Source of the DNA: Pseudomonas sp. P5_109
Lineage (GTDB): Bacteria > Pseudomonadota > Gammaproteobacteria > Pseudomonadales > Pseudomonadaceae
DNA length: 64,000 nt
Direction: 5' to 3'
Assembly: GCF_034009455.1 (NCBI RefSeq)
Contig: NZ_CP125380.1
Location: 4,725,501-4,789,500, forward strand
Every line of letters starts with the position of its first letter. Position 1 is the stretch's first letter. Shown piece after piece: positions 51,514-60,502 of the stretch. A program made the translations under genes and the position numbers. The notes below the pieces were generated by a model that was not told where the DNA came from, made no database searches, and saw only the letters and a list, made by a program, of their open reading frames with translations.

Positions 51514-53094
51514 ATGCCGCCTGTCGCCACCGCACTGACCATTGCTCAACTGTTCGCCAACGCTGCCCAGGCCTACGGCGACCGCCCGGCCATCGAGGAC
51601 GCGGGCCACGTCATCAGCTACCGACAACTCGACCAACTGCGCCGCCAGGCTGCCCGCGCATTGCTGGCCCTCGACGTACAGGTCGGGGACCGCGTGGCGA
51701 TCTGGGCGCCCAACGTGTGGGAATGGATCGTCGCCGCCGGCGCCCTGCAAAGTGTCGGCGCGGCCCTGGTGCCGCTCAACACCCGGATGAAGGGCAGCGA
51801 GGCCGGCTACATCCTGCGCGAAAGCGGCACCTGCGTGCTGTTTGCCATCGGCGAGTTCCTCGGCGCGGACTACCCCGGCATGCTGGCCTCGGAAGACCTG
51901 CCTGAGTTGCGCCACATCGTCAGCCTGCGCGGCGCCAATTCGGGCACCCTGGCGTGGGAACGGTTCATGGACCTGGCGGCCGACGTGCCGCACCTGGCCC
52001 TGCGCACCCGCGAACAGAGCGTTGGCCCGCAGGCCTTGTCCGATGTGCTGTTTACTTCCGGCACCACCGGCAAACCCAAAGGCGTGATGACCAGCCACGG
52101 CCAGAACCTGCGCATCGTGCGCGACTGGAGCGATATCGTCGGTTTGCGCGAGAGCGATCGCTACCTGATCGTCAATCCGTTCTTCCATTCCTTCGGCTAC
52201 AAGGCCGGCTGGCTCGCGGCGCTGATGCGCGGCTGCACCATCCTGCCGCAGCAGGTGTTCGACGTGCAGGCCGTGCTCGAATGCGTGCAGCGCGAACGCA
52301 TCACCGTGTTGCCCGGGCCACCGACGTTGTATCAGTCGTTGCTGGCCCATCCGCAACGCAACCAATTCGACCTCAGCTCCTTGCGCGTGGCGGTGACCGG
52401 GGCGGCAGCGATTCCGGTGGAGATGATCCACCGCATGCGCGACGAACTGGGCTTCGCCACCATCGTCACCGCGTACGGCCTGACGGAAGTCTGCGGTTTC
52501 GCCACGATCTGCCGCTCCGGCGACTCGGCGGAACGGGTCGCCAACACCAGTGGCCGGGCCATGCCTGGCGTAGAAGTGCGCTGTGTCGGCAACAACGGTC
52601 GCAGCCAGCCGGCCAACATCCCCGGCGAAGTGCAGATTCGCGGCTACAACCTGATGCAGGGTTATCTCAATAACCCCGAAGCCAGCCAGGAACTACTCGA
52701 CGCCGACGGCTGGCTGCACACCGGCGACATCGGCATGCTCGATGAACAGGGTTACCTGCGCATCACCGACCGCCTCAAGGATATGTTCATCACCGGCGGC
52801 TTCAACGTATATCCGGCGGAGATCGAACAGTGCCTGCTGACCTATCCGGGCGTGGCCCAGGCCGCGGTGATCGGCATTCCTGACGAGCGCATGGGTGAGG
52901 TGGCAATGGCGTTCCTGCTGCCCGCGCCAGGCATCGAGATCGAGCAGGCACGCTTCCTCGCCTGGTGCCGTGAGCAGATGGCCAACTACAAGGTGCCACG
53001 CCGGGTCCAGGTGCTGCAGAAGATGCCGATCAATGCGGCGGGGAAAGTGACCAAGAATGTGTTGCGCGAGTGGGCATTGCAGCCAGTCGGTTAA
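51514..53094 (+). CDS. fadD3: Acyl-CoA synthetase, HIP-CoA ligase type (FadD3-like)
   Basis: A 526-residue adenylate-forming enzyme: the TSGTTGKPKGVMTSHG signature (about residue 185), SGRAMPGVEVRC, and DRLKDMFITGGFNVYPAEIEQCLLT, and the catalytic Lys segment MPINAAGKVTKNVLREW. FadD3 activates the HIP (3aalpha-H-4alpha-propionate-7abeta-methylhexahydro-1,5-indanedione) with CoA and opens the C/D-ring phase. ATG 51514 with GGGGAGG 6 nt upstream; a start at 51490 is less likely. Cotranscribed with the SDR. A general medium-chain ligase is the alternative. Confidence 0.84.
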   Translation: MPPVATALTIAQLFANAAQAYGDRPAIEDAGHVISYRQLDQLRRQAARALLALDVQVGDRVAIWAPNVWEWIVAAGALQSVGAALVPLNTRMKGSEAGYILRESGTCVLFAIGEFLGADYPGMLASEDLPELRHIVSLRGANSGTLAWERFMDLAADVPHLALRTREQSVGPQALSDVLFTSGTTGKPKGVMTSHGQNLRIVRDWSDIVGLRESDRYLIVNPFFHSFGYKAGWLAALMRGCTILPQQVFDVQAVLECVQRERITVLPGPPTLYQSLLAHPQRNQFDLSSLRVAVTGAAAIPVEMIHRMRDELGFATIVTAYGLTEVCGFATICRSGDSAERVANTSGRAMPGVEVRCVGNNGRSQPANIPGEVQIRGYNLMQGYLNNPEASQELLDADGWLHTGDIGMLDEQGYLRITDRLKDMFITGGFNVYPAEIEQCLLTYPGVAQAAVIGIPDERMGEVAMAFLLPAPGIEIEQARFLAWCREQMANYKVPRRVQVLQKMPINAAGKVTKNVLREWALQPVG

Positions 53095-53146
53095 TCGCAA
53101 TCCAAGTCGGAGGATGTCCTCGGTTTTCGCGTCCGACACCGATCAA

Positions 53147-53239
53147 CTGTGGGAGCGGGCTTGCTCGCGAAGGGGTCATCAGCCTCAACATTATTGTTGA
53201 CTGACATGCCGCTTTCGCGAGCAAGCCCGCTCCCACAGG
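53147..53239. repeat. REP pair
   Basis: CTGTGGGAGCGGGCTTGCTC arm and its inverted GCCCGCTCCCACAGG arm, between the convergent fadD3 and SDR genes. Confidence 0.87.
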
Positions 53240-53266
53240 TATTGTGTTTGTCTTACTTAATCTGAG

Positions 53267-54145
53267 TCAGACCACCCGCGCCGGATGCTGCTGGCGCGGA
53301 TCGCCAAGCATGGCGCGATGGGACGGTGGCTGGCGGCCTTCGGCTTCGCTGATGCCATAGCCGGGGGCGATTTCGGCGGTGATCAGGGTCTGCCCGGACA
53401 ACGCCATCAACTGCGGATCATTGAGCAAGGCATGGATCACCCGCCCGTTGAATTGCGGGGTTTCGGCGTGGGCCAGAAACGCCTGGTACTGCTCGCCATG
53501 CTGCTCGCCGGCAATCTTCGTGCGTTCGGTCAGTTGCGGGCCAAGCCACAGCGACAGCGCCGCCACGCCCTGCCCTTCGAAATCGATCGCCATGTCGGCC
53601 GCCAGCTTGTCGACGCCGGCCTTTTGCGCACCATACGCCGGGCCGTGCATGTAGCAGCCGGCGCCGAATGACGAAGTGAAGCAAATCAGCCCCTGGGCAC
53701 TTTTCAGCAACAGCGGGGCCGCGTAGTAACTGGCGATGTAGGCCGAGCGCAGACCGACGTCGAGAATGCGCACCAGTTCCAGCGGTTTGGCCCAGAACGG
53801 CCCCGGTTCGATCAACTGGTCATGGATGAACGCGGCGTTGTTCACCAGCAAATCCAGATGCCCGCATTCCTCTTCGACCTTCGCAAACAGTGCCTGGACC
53901 TGCGCGTCATCGGCGTGATCACAGACCACCGCGATACCGCGCCCACCGGCGGCGGTGATCGCGGCGGCGGTGTCCTCCAGCGAACCGTTCAAGGCATGTC
54001 CGTACAAATTCGACCCGCCTTGCGCCGGGGCACGGCCAGTGACATACACCGTCATGCCCGCCGCCCCAAGGGCCAGGGCGATACCCTGGCCCACTCCGCG
54101 ACTGGCGCCGGTAACGACAGCGATTTGTTGACGTGGCTGATTCAT
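53267..54145 (-). CDS. Short-chain dehydrogenase coupled to kstD
   Basis: 292-residue SDR with TGASRGVGQGIALALG (about residues 12-27), NNAAFIHDQL and the Ser/Tyr/Lys set in FTSSFGAGCYMHGPAYGAQKAG. Its start ATG at 54145 overlaps the kstD stop (shared ATGA), so it is translationally coupled to it. The C-terminal tail is longer than usual and Arg/Pro-rich. Likely a hydroxysteroid dehydrogenase acting with KstD. Confidence 0.86.
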   Translation of the reverse strand: MNQPRQQIAVVTGASRGVGQGIALALGAAGMTVYVTGRAPAQGGSNLYGHALNGSLEDTAAAITAAGGRGIAVVCDHADDAQVQALFAKVEEECGHLDLLVNNAAFIHDQLIEPGPFWAKPLELVRILDVGLRSAYIASYYAAPLLLKSAQGLICFTSSFGAGCYMHGPAYGAQKAGVDKLAADMAIDFEGQGVAALSLWLGPQLTERTKIAGEQHGEQYQAFLAHAETPQFNGRVIHALLNDPQLMALSGQTLITAEIAPGYGISEAEGRQPPSHRAMLGDPRQQHPARVV

Positions 54146-55884
54146 TCGACACTCCCGAACAAGGTTTTGGCCGAAGCGGTTTCGCTCTGGCGCTTGATGT
54201 GATTGGCCGCCAGGTAACCGAAGGTCATGGCCGGACCGATGGTCGAACCGGCACCCGGATAGGTACGGCCCATCATCGAGGCGGCGCTGTTGCCGATGGC
54301 GTACAGGCCGTTGATCGGTTCTCCGTCCTCGTGCAGCACGCGGGCATGCACGTCGGTCAGCAGGCCACCCTTGGTGCCGATGTCGCCGGCGTCGATGCGC
54401 ACCGCGTAGAACGGCCCCTTGAGCAATGGCGCCAGGCACGGATTGGGTTGTACGTTCGGGTCGCCGTAGTAGCGGTCGAACAACGAGTCGCCCTTGTGGA
54501 AATCCTCATCGACGCCCTGCACGGCCATGCCGTTGAAGCGTTGCACGGTGCGGACCAGCCCGGCACCGTCGACGCCGATTTTCGTCGCCAGTTCTTCCAG
54601 GCTCGACGCCTTGTGGAAGTAGTCGCGCAGGTGTTCGGGCAATTGCCAATCGCGCTGGGCATAACCCGGCAGCAAGGCGCCGCACGGGTATTTGCGGCGG
54701 AACTCGGCGTCGAACACCATCCAGCACGGCACGCTCGCGGCGCCTTCGCGGTTGTTGGCGTACATCGCGTAAACGATGTCGGTATAGGGTGCAGCTTCAT
54801 TGACGAAACGCTCACCCGCCGCGTTGACCATCACGCACCCCGGCAGGGTTCGTTCGACAAACAACGCACGTTGCTTTTCTTCGCCCTTGACGTAAGTGGT
54901 CGGCGCCCACCAGCTGTGCTCCATCAACGCGGTCCGCGCGCCGATGGCCTGGCCGGCGCGAATGCCGTCGCCGGTATTGTTCGGCGGCGTGGCGCTCCAG
55001 CTCGCCTGGGACGGTTGCGGCAGATACTGCTCGCGCATCGCCTGGTTACGTTCGAAACCGCCGGCGGCAACGATCACGCCGTAGCGCGCCTTGACGTTGA
55101 GCACCTGGCCGTTGCGATTGACCCGCGCCCCGCCGACCCGGTCGCCGACCAGCAGCAATTCTTCCAGCGCACAGTTGAGCCACAGCGACTTGCCGCGATC
55201 CTGCAACGAACAGCGCAAGGCACCGATCAGGGCATTGCCCAGGGTCAGGAAACGGTCGCGGCGGGACAAGCGCCGCCCTTCGCGATCACGCCAGTAGCGC
55301 CACATCACCCGCAGGGTCAGGCGCAACCAGCCAGGGCCGCGGCACAGCAACACTTGCGCCTCTTTCATGGTCATCGCCATGCGCCCCATCATCAGGGTGC
55401 CGGGGGACGGTGCGCGCATGCGCAAGAATTCTTCGCCCAGTTCGGCGGCATCGAACGGTTGCGGATCCATCGAGCGATAGCCCGGTTTGCCGCCTTCGAC
55501 TTCCGGGTAGTAGTCGGAGTAACGAGGTTGTGCCTCGAAGCGCACCCGGGTGTGTTGCTCCAGGTACTCGACCATTTCCCGCCCATGCTCGACGTAGGCT
55601 TCGATGCGCCCGTCGTCGATCTCGCCGTTGGTCACGGCGCGGATGTAGGCGATCGCTTCGGCTGCCGAATCACTGCCGCCGATGGCGCTGATCCGGTGGT
55701 TGTTGGGGATCCAGATCCCGCCGCCGGACACCGCCGAGGTGCCGCCATATTCGCCGCTTTTCTCGATCAGCAGCGCATTCAGGCCCAGGTCGTGAGCGCG
55801 CAGCGCAGCGGTCATGCCCCCTGCTCCCGAGCCAATCACCAACACATCACAGCACTCGTCCCATTTGATCCCGGCAGCGTTCAT
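54142..55884 (-). CDS. kstD: 3-Ketosteroid delta1-dehydrogenase (KstD)
   Basis: 580-residue flavoprotein introducing the 1,2-double bond in ring A. FAD motif GSGAGG (18-23), GTSAVSGGGIWIPNN, and the catalytic residues known from Rhodococcus KstD1: Tyr in YSDYYPE (122-128, equivalent of Tyr119) and the Y-P-G-A-G motif at 542-546 (Tyr487/Gly491 equivalents). Ending GPAMTFGYLAANHIK is typical. Led by an operator about 103 nt upstream; divergent from the DUF1302 gene. Confidence 0.93.
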   Translation of the reverse strand: MNAAGIKWDECCDVLVIGSGAGGMTAALRAHDLGLNALLIEKSGEYGGTSAVSGGGIWIPNNHRISAIGGSDSAAEAIAYIRAVTNGEIDDGRIEAYVEHGREMVEYLEQHTRVRFEAQPRYSDYYPEVEGGKPGYRSMDPQPFDAAELGEEFLRMRAPSPGTLMMGRMAMTMKEAQVLLCRGPGWLRLTLRVMWRYWRDREGRRLSRRDRFLTLGNALIGALRCSLQDRGKSLWLNCALEELLLVGDRVGGARVNRNGQVLNVKARYGVIVAAGGFERNQAMREQYLPQPSQASWSATPPNNTGDGIRAGQAIGARTALMEHSWWAPTTYVKGEEKQRALFVERTLPGCVMVNAAGERFVNEAAPYTDIVYAMYANNREGAASVPCWMVFDAEFRRKYPCGALLPGYAQRDWQLPEHLRDYFHKASSLEELATKIGVDGAGLVRTVQRFNGMAVQGVDEDFHKGDSLFDRYYGDPNVQPNPCLAPLLKGPFYAVRIDAGDIGTKGGLLTDVHARVLHEDGEPINGLYAIGNSAASMMGRTYPGAGSTIGPAMTFGYLAANHIKRQSETASAKTLFGSVE

Positions 55885-55982
55885 GCGATCACCCTTGTTC
55901 AGCGCCCATCAGGCAGAAACCGCCACCGCCGGATCTTCGCCCGGTGCAGTCGGTCTCGGGATTGTTCGCCGCAGACGCCGGG

Positions 55983-56006
55983 TGTTCATCGTCCGATAAG
56001 ACTAAG
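55983..56006 (-). promoter_or_regulatory. Steroid-regulon operator upstream of kstD
   Basis: Minus strand CTTAGTCT-TATC-GGACGATG followed by AACA. About 103 nt from the kstD start. Confidence 0.7.
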
Positions 56007-56031
56007 GAGAGGCCCGCTGCCACCCCATGAA

Positions 56032-56124
56032 CCTGTAGGAGCCGGCTTGCTGGCGATGGCGGCGCATCAATCAACACTTATGAAATCTGACACAACGCTA
56101 TCGCCAGCAAGCCGGCTCCTACAG
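56032..56124. repeat. REP pair
   Basis: CCTGTAGGAGCCGGCTTGCT arm and inverted GCCGGCTCCTACAGC arm, between the two operators. Confidence 0.87.
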
Positions 56125-56158
56125 CGATCCGATGTTTGCTGTTCCCCCGTACAAATCG

Positions 56159-56182
56159 CTTAGTCCGCTTGGACGATGTTGC
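56159..56182 (+). promoter_or_regulatory. Steroid-regulon operator upstream of the DUF1302 gene
   Basis: CTTAGTCC-GCTT-GGACGATG followed by TTGC. About 95 nt from the start codon at 56273, with CATAGT as possible -10 box 20 nt after GATG. Confidence 0.7.
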
Positions 56183-56272
56183 GCGCAAGTCGTGACTCCA
56201 TAGTCGCCCACAGCACCAACAATCCCCCTGAAATGCAGGTCGGTCAGGTCTGACCTGGGCCATGAGGACGAC

Positions 56273-57850
56273 ATGATAAAAACAATAATCGCCCCACCAA
56301 CACAGCACCCTCGTACACAGCTTGTTCTATTGATGCTGGCTGGCGGACTAAGCGCTCACGTTAACGCCATGAGCTTCCAGCCAAGCGAAGACTTGAGCAT
56401 CGACTGGGACACCACACTGACGTACAGCCTCGCCTGGCGGACCGAGGCTCGCGATCACAAACTGACCGCCAATGCCAACGGCAACGACGGCGACAACGCG
56501 TTCGACAAAGGCAGCCTGATCAACAACCGCAGCGGCTTTCTCACCGAAGCCAACATCAAGTGGCAAGACAACTACGGCGTGTTTGTCCGGGCGACCGGCT
56601 TCTACGACAACGTCTACGATCAGGACAACGACAACACCACCGGCACCTCTAACTGCTTCGCCGGTGGCCATTGCAGCCAGCCTGACCGATTCTCCCAGGA
56701 CACCATCGACCAGCATCGCAATGAACTGCGCATGCTCGATTACTACGCCTATGGCACCTGGGACCTGAGCGGCCACGCCCTCAACGCGCGCCTGGGTAAC
56801 CAGGTGGTGAGCTGGGGTGAGAGCCTGTTCTATCCGGGCATTTCCGCGGCCCAGAGCCCGGTGGACGCGACCAAGGCAACGACCCCGGGCGTCGAGGTCA
56901 AGGAAATCCTGCTGCCGGTCGGCCAACTGTTCACCCAGTTCGCCCTGACCGAAAGCCTGGGTATCCAGGCCTACTACCAGTACAAGTGGGAAAAGACCGA
57001 GCTGTTCGGCGTGGGTAGCTACTTCTCTACCACCGACTTCATCGATGAAGGCGGCTTCAACGACGCCTCCGGTTTCGTCACCCGCCTCAAGGACGACAAG
57101 CCGAGCGACAGCGGCCAGTACGGCCTTGCCTTCACCTACGCCGCCGCGTCGCTGAACAACACCGAGTTCGGCATCTACTACTCGCGTTACCACGACAAGA
57201 CCCCGTCGCTGGACTTTGCGTCGACCCTGGGCCGCTACCAGGTGCGCTACTTCGACAACATCGACCTGTTCGGCGCGAGTTTCGCCACCGTGCTGGGCGA
57301 CGTTAGCTGGGCCGGTGAAGTCAGCTACCGCGACGGTACGCCGGTGATGGTCGACAACGGTTTCTCCAGCCCCGTGCGTGGCAAGACCGTGCAGGCGCAG
57401 TCGTCGATGATCTACGTGGTTGGCCCGACGTCCTTCGCCGACAACACCACCCTGACCGGTGAGGTGGTCTACAACACCGTCGTCAGCAACGACAAGTCGC
57501 AGCCAGTGACCCTGGCGCCGGGCTTCTCGCTTCCGGGCACCGACAGCCTGGTCTACGACCGCGAGGCATGGGGTTACACGGTTCAGGCCAGCTTCGATTA
57601 CAACGACGTGTTCAGCGGCTGGGACATGTCGGTCCCCATCACCTACAGCACGGCCTCCCACGGCGACAGCTCGATGGTCGGCTCGATCAACTCGGGTGAA
57701 GGCGACGACCGCGCCAGTATCGGCAGCTCATGGCGCTACCTGGGCAACTTCACCGTCGAGGCCCGCTACAACGCCTACCTCGGCAACGCCAACAACAGCC
57801 CGTTGGCCGACCGCGACAACGTCGCGCTCAACTTCAAGTACCGGTTCTGA
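56273..57850 (+). CDS. DUF1302 family outer-membrane protein
   Basis: 525 residues with a signal sequence and beta-strand pattern ending in the outer-membrane signature KYRF. DUF1302 proteins pair with DUF1329 partners in clusters for hydrophobic substrates (steroids, terpenoids, and aromatic compounds) and are thought to be outer-membrane uptake channels; this is inference from context. Rich in Asn/Asp and Gly. Followed 23 nt later by the DUF1329 gene. Confidence 0.88.
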   Translation: MIKTIIAPPTQHPRTQLVLLMLAGGLSAHVNAMSFQPSEDLSIDWDTTLTYSLAWRTEARDHKLTANANGNDGDNAFDKGSLINNRSGFLTEANIKWQDNYGVFVRATGFYDNVYDQDNDNTTGTSNCFAGGHCSQPDRFSQDTIDQHRNELRMLDYYAYGTWDLSGHALNARLGNQVVSWGESLFYPGISAAQSPVDATKATTPGVEVKEILLPVGQLFTQFALTESLGIQAYYQYKWEKTELFGVGSYFSTTDFIDEGGFNDASGFVTRLKDDKPSDSGQYGLAFTYAAASLNNTEFGIYYSRYHDKTPSLDFASTLGRYQVRYFDNIDLFGASFATVLGDVSWAGEVSYRDGTPVMVDNGFSSPVRGKTVQAQSSMIYVVGPTSFADNTTLTGEVVYNTVVSNDKSQPVTLAPGFSLPGTDSLVYDREAWGYTVQASFDYNDVFSGWDMSVPITYSTASHGDSSMVGSINSGEGDDRASIGSSWRYLGNFTVEARYNAYLGNANNSPLADRDNVALNFKYRF

Positions 57851-57873
57851 TTCCCCAATCGGAGGAGCACAGC

Positions 57874-59253
57874 ATGTCCAGATTCACCCAAACATTATTG
57901 AGCACCGCGCTGACCGTCGGCCTGCTCGGCAGTGGCCTGGCCTACGCCAAGGTCGGCCCCGAGGAAGCCGCCCGCCTGGGCCAGGACCTGACCCCGATGG
58001 GCGCCGAAAAAGCCGGCAACGCCGATGGCAGCATCCCGGCCTGGTCCGGCAAATGGCGCGGCCTGCCACCGGGACTCAAATACGCCGGTCCCGGCACACC
58101 GTACCCGGACCCGTACGCCGCGGAAAAACCATTGTTCGTGATCGATTCGAAGAACATGGACAAGTACGCCGACAACCTGAGCGATGGCCAGAAAGCGTTA
58201 CTTAAACGCTACCCTGACACCTTCAAGATCCCGGTGTACCCGAGCCACCGCGACTTCCGCCTCGATCAGAAGCTGGAAGACCTGATCAAGAAAAATGCCG
58301 TCACTGCCGAACTCGACAATGACAACAACGACACCAAGAACGCTTGGGGTGCTTCGCCGTTCCCGATCCCGAAGAACGGCAGCGAGCTGATGTTCAACCA
58401 CACCTTGCAGGGACGCGCCAACACGGAAGAGGCCAACTACGGCCAGGCCGTGGTGTACTCCAACAAGGAAAAGGTACTCGAAGAGGTCAACTACAAGATC
58501 TACTCGATCTGGTCGAGCCCGGACAAAACCCTTGAAACGGCCAACGGCGTACTCACCAACTTCCTGATCACCACCCTGGAACCGGTGCGCAAGAAAGGCG
58601 AGATCGTCGTCGGTCACGAGTTCATCAACCCGACCGCCGCCCCGCGCCAGGCCTGGCAGTACAGCCCGGGTCAACGCCGGGTACGTCGCGCACCGACCGT
58701 GGGCTACGACTCGCCGACCGGCGCGGGAGGTTTTCGCGTGTACGACGAAGACCGTTTGTTCAACGGTGCGCCGGACCGCTACAACTGGACCATCGTCGGC
58801 AAGAAAGAGATCTACATTCCATACCACAACTACAAGATCGACGACCCGAGCGTAACGGCCGAGCAGATCCTGGACACCACTGGCCACATCGATCCGCAGT
58901 ACATGCGCTACGAAAAACACCGCGTCTGGGTCCTGCAGGCCACCCTCAAGGAAGGTGCCCGCCACGTCTACGCCAAGCGCGTGCTGTACCTGGACGAGGA
59001 CACCTGGTCCGCAACCATGGCCGACAACTATGACAGCCGCGGCCAGTTGTGGCGCACCAACATGCAGACCTCGATCTACGCCTACGAGATACAGCGTTAC
59101 CACGCTCGCCTCGGCATCTACCACGACCTGATCGCCGGCTCCTACCTGGTTGACCGCATGCTGGTCGATCAGAAACCGGCCAAGCTCAACGCCACCGCCT
59201 TCACCGAAGACGAATTCACCCCTGGCAACCTGCGCAAACTCGGCACCCGCTAA
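57874..59253 (+). CDS. DUF1329 family periplasmic/outer-membrane protein
   Basis: 459 residues with signal peptide (MSRFTQTLLSTALTVGLLGSGLAYA). Contains the DUF1329 hallmark PMGAEKAGNADGSIPAWSGKW and the long C-terminal segment with YMRYEKHRVWVLQATLKEGARHVYAKRVLYLDEDTW. The fold is LolA/LolB-like; such proteins may carry lipophilic substrates through the periplasm. ATG at 57874 with GGAGGAG upstream. An upstream open frame from 57730 was rejected. Confidence 0.88.
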   Translation: MSRFTQTLLSTALTVGLLGSGLAYAKVGPEEAARLGQDLTPMGAEKAGNADGSIPAWSGKWRGLPPGLKYAGPGTPYPDPYAAEKPLFVIDSKNMDKYADNLSDGQKALLKRYPDTFKIPVYPSHRDFRLDQKLEDLIKKNAVTAELDNDNNDTKNAWGASPFPIPKNGSELMFNHTLQGRANTEEANYGQAVVYSNKEKVLEEVNYKIYSIWSSPDKTLETANGVLTNFLITTLEPVRKKGEIVVGHEFINPTAAPRQAWQYSPGQRRVRRAPTVGYDSPTGAGGFRVYDEDRLFNGAPDRYNWTIVGKKEIYIPYHNYKIDDPSVTAEQILDTTGHIDPQYMRYEKHRVWVLQATLKEGARHVYAKRVLYLDEDTWSATMADNYDSRGQLWRTNMQTSIYAYEIQRYHARLGIYHDLIAGSYLVDRMLVDQKPAKLNATAFTEDEFTPGNLRKLGTR

Positions 59254-59258
59254 AACCA

Positions 59259-59291
59259 TGACGCCCCGGCCGATTCATTCGGTCGGGGCGT
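59259..59291 (+). terminator. Hairpin between the DUF1329 and SurE-like genes
   Basis: CGCCCC..CCGA / TCGG..GGGGCG stem with TT following, directly after the DUF1329 stop. Could be a leaky terminator. Confidence 0.6.
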
Positions 59292-59333
59292 TATGCTTTG
59301 TAAAATCCGCTCCTTCCATGGAAGACTCCCTCG

Positions 59334-60311
59334 ATGAACAAATTCCTAACCGGCGTCATCGCCATGGCCAGCGTTGGCCTGTCGGTGCATGCCAATGCCT
59401 TGAACATCCTGCTGACCAACGACGACGGCTGCCGCGCACCCGGCATCGACGCGATGTACCGCGCCCTGACTGCCGCCGGGCACAAGGTCATCCTGGTCGG
59501 CCCGTTGAACGACAGCAGCGGCATCAGCGCCGCCAGCGTGGTCGTACCCGGCCAGGCCCTGGCGGTGACCGAACTGGCGCCAGGCAAATTTTGTGTCGGG
59601 CCGCCAGAGGGCTACACCCCGCCTGCCGGCAAGACCTCTGCTATCGGTACGCCAGTGGATGCGGTCAACGTCGGCCTCGACGTGATCCTCAAGGATTCGC
59701 CGCCGGACCTGGTGGTGTCCGGCAGCAATTTTGGTGAAAACGTCGGCCCGTTGACGCAGATGTCCGGCACCCTCAACGCTGCTGTACGGGCGATGTTCAA
59801 GGGGATTCCGGCGGTGGCGGTGTCCACGGGTATCGACATGGACCTGATCATCCGCGACCAGCAGGCCGGCTACCGCAAGACCCTGGGCGCCATGGACGAC
59901 ACGGCACGCTTTGCGGTGAAGGTGATCGAGCAGGCGAGCCTGGCCGGCACCGAAGCCAGACAGGCCTGCGCCAAAAATAAACATCAGTGTGATTTGAACG
60001 TGCTCGGCCTGCCGGGTGTCAGCGGCTTGAACCTCAACTACCCGCCACTGAAACCCGAGGAGGTCAAAGGCGTGAGCTTTGCGCCGATCGGCAACTGGGA
60101 CCGCGTGAACTTCACCTCGCAGCGCGGCACCGACGGCGTGGTCCACGTCAACCTGGCCGCTCCTTCGACACCGACCCAAGCCCAGCAAAAGGCCGATGCC
60201 TATCAACTGTGGCAAGGCCACGCGGTGATCACCGTGATCGACGGCAACATGACCGCGCCGCAGGCGATGCAGGATCAGGCGAAGAAGATGTTGCGAGGCA
60301 TCAAGCCTTAA
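59334..60311 (+). CDS. Secreted SurE-like phosphatase/nucleotidase
   Basis: 325 residues with a Sec signal peptide (MNKFLTGVIAMASVGLSVHANA) before LNILLTNDDGCRAPGIDAMYRAL, the SurE metal site (N-D-D at about residues 29-31), and SGSNFGENVG (about 130). SurE is normally a cytoplasmic 5'(3')-nucleotidase; periplasmic forms of the family act as acid phosphatases. Location after DUF1302/DUF1329 suggests a role with them, maybe a phosphatase for steroid phosphates or other scavenging; not proven. The GPPEGYTPPAGKTSAIGTPVDAVNVGLD insert is typical of the secreted form. Confidence 0.85.
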   Translation: MNKFLTGVIAMASVGLSVHANALNILLTNDDGCRAPGIDAMYRALTAAGHKVILVGPLNDSSGISAASVVVPGQALAVTELAPGKFCVGPPEGYTPPAGKTSAIGTPVDAVNVGLDVILKDSPPDLVVSGSNFGENVGPLTQMSGTLNAAVRAMFKGIPAVAVSTGIDMDLIIRDQQAGYRKTLGAMDDTARFAVKVIEQASLAGTEARQACAKNKHQCDLNVLGLPGVSGLNLNYPPLKPEEVKGVSFAPIGNWDRVNFTSQRGTDGVVHVNLAAPSTPTQAQQKADAYQLWQGHAVITVIDGNMTAPQAMQDQAKKMLRGIKP

Positions 60312-60335
60312 GCTGAATCTTTGGGACCACACTGA

Positions 60336-60489
60336 CCTGTGGCGAGGGGGCTTGCCCCCGTTGGGGCGCGCAGCGGTCCTAAAATCAGTGTTCGCGTTTT
60401 TTCAGTGAGAACGCATTCGCCGATTTTACGACTGCTACGCAGCCGAACGGGGGCAAGCCCCCTCGCCACAAAAGCTCGCTCCCACAGGT
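60336..60489. repeat. REP pair with an extra half
   Basis: CTGTGGCGAGGGGGCTTGCC and its inverted partner (GGGGGCAAGCCCCCTCGCCA) about 85 bp apart, then a third arm AAAGCTCGCTCCCACAGG of another class. Confidence 0.82.
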
Positions 60490-60502
60490 TTTTGTGTTGC
60501 CT

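Larger units (their letters stand above)
55885..56272. other. Divergent promoter region kstD / DUF1302 with two operators and a REP pair
   Basis: 388 bp carrying an operator for each direction (55983-56006 and 56159-56182) with a REP pair (56032-56124) between them. Each operator points with its GATG side to its own gene. Confidence 0.75.
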
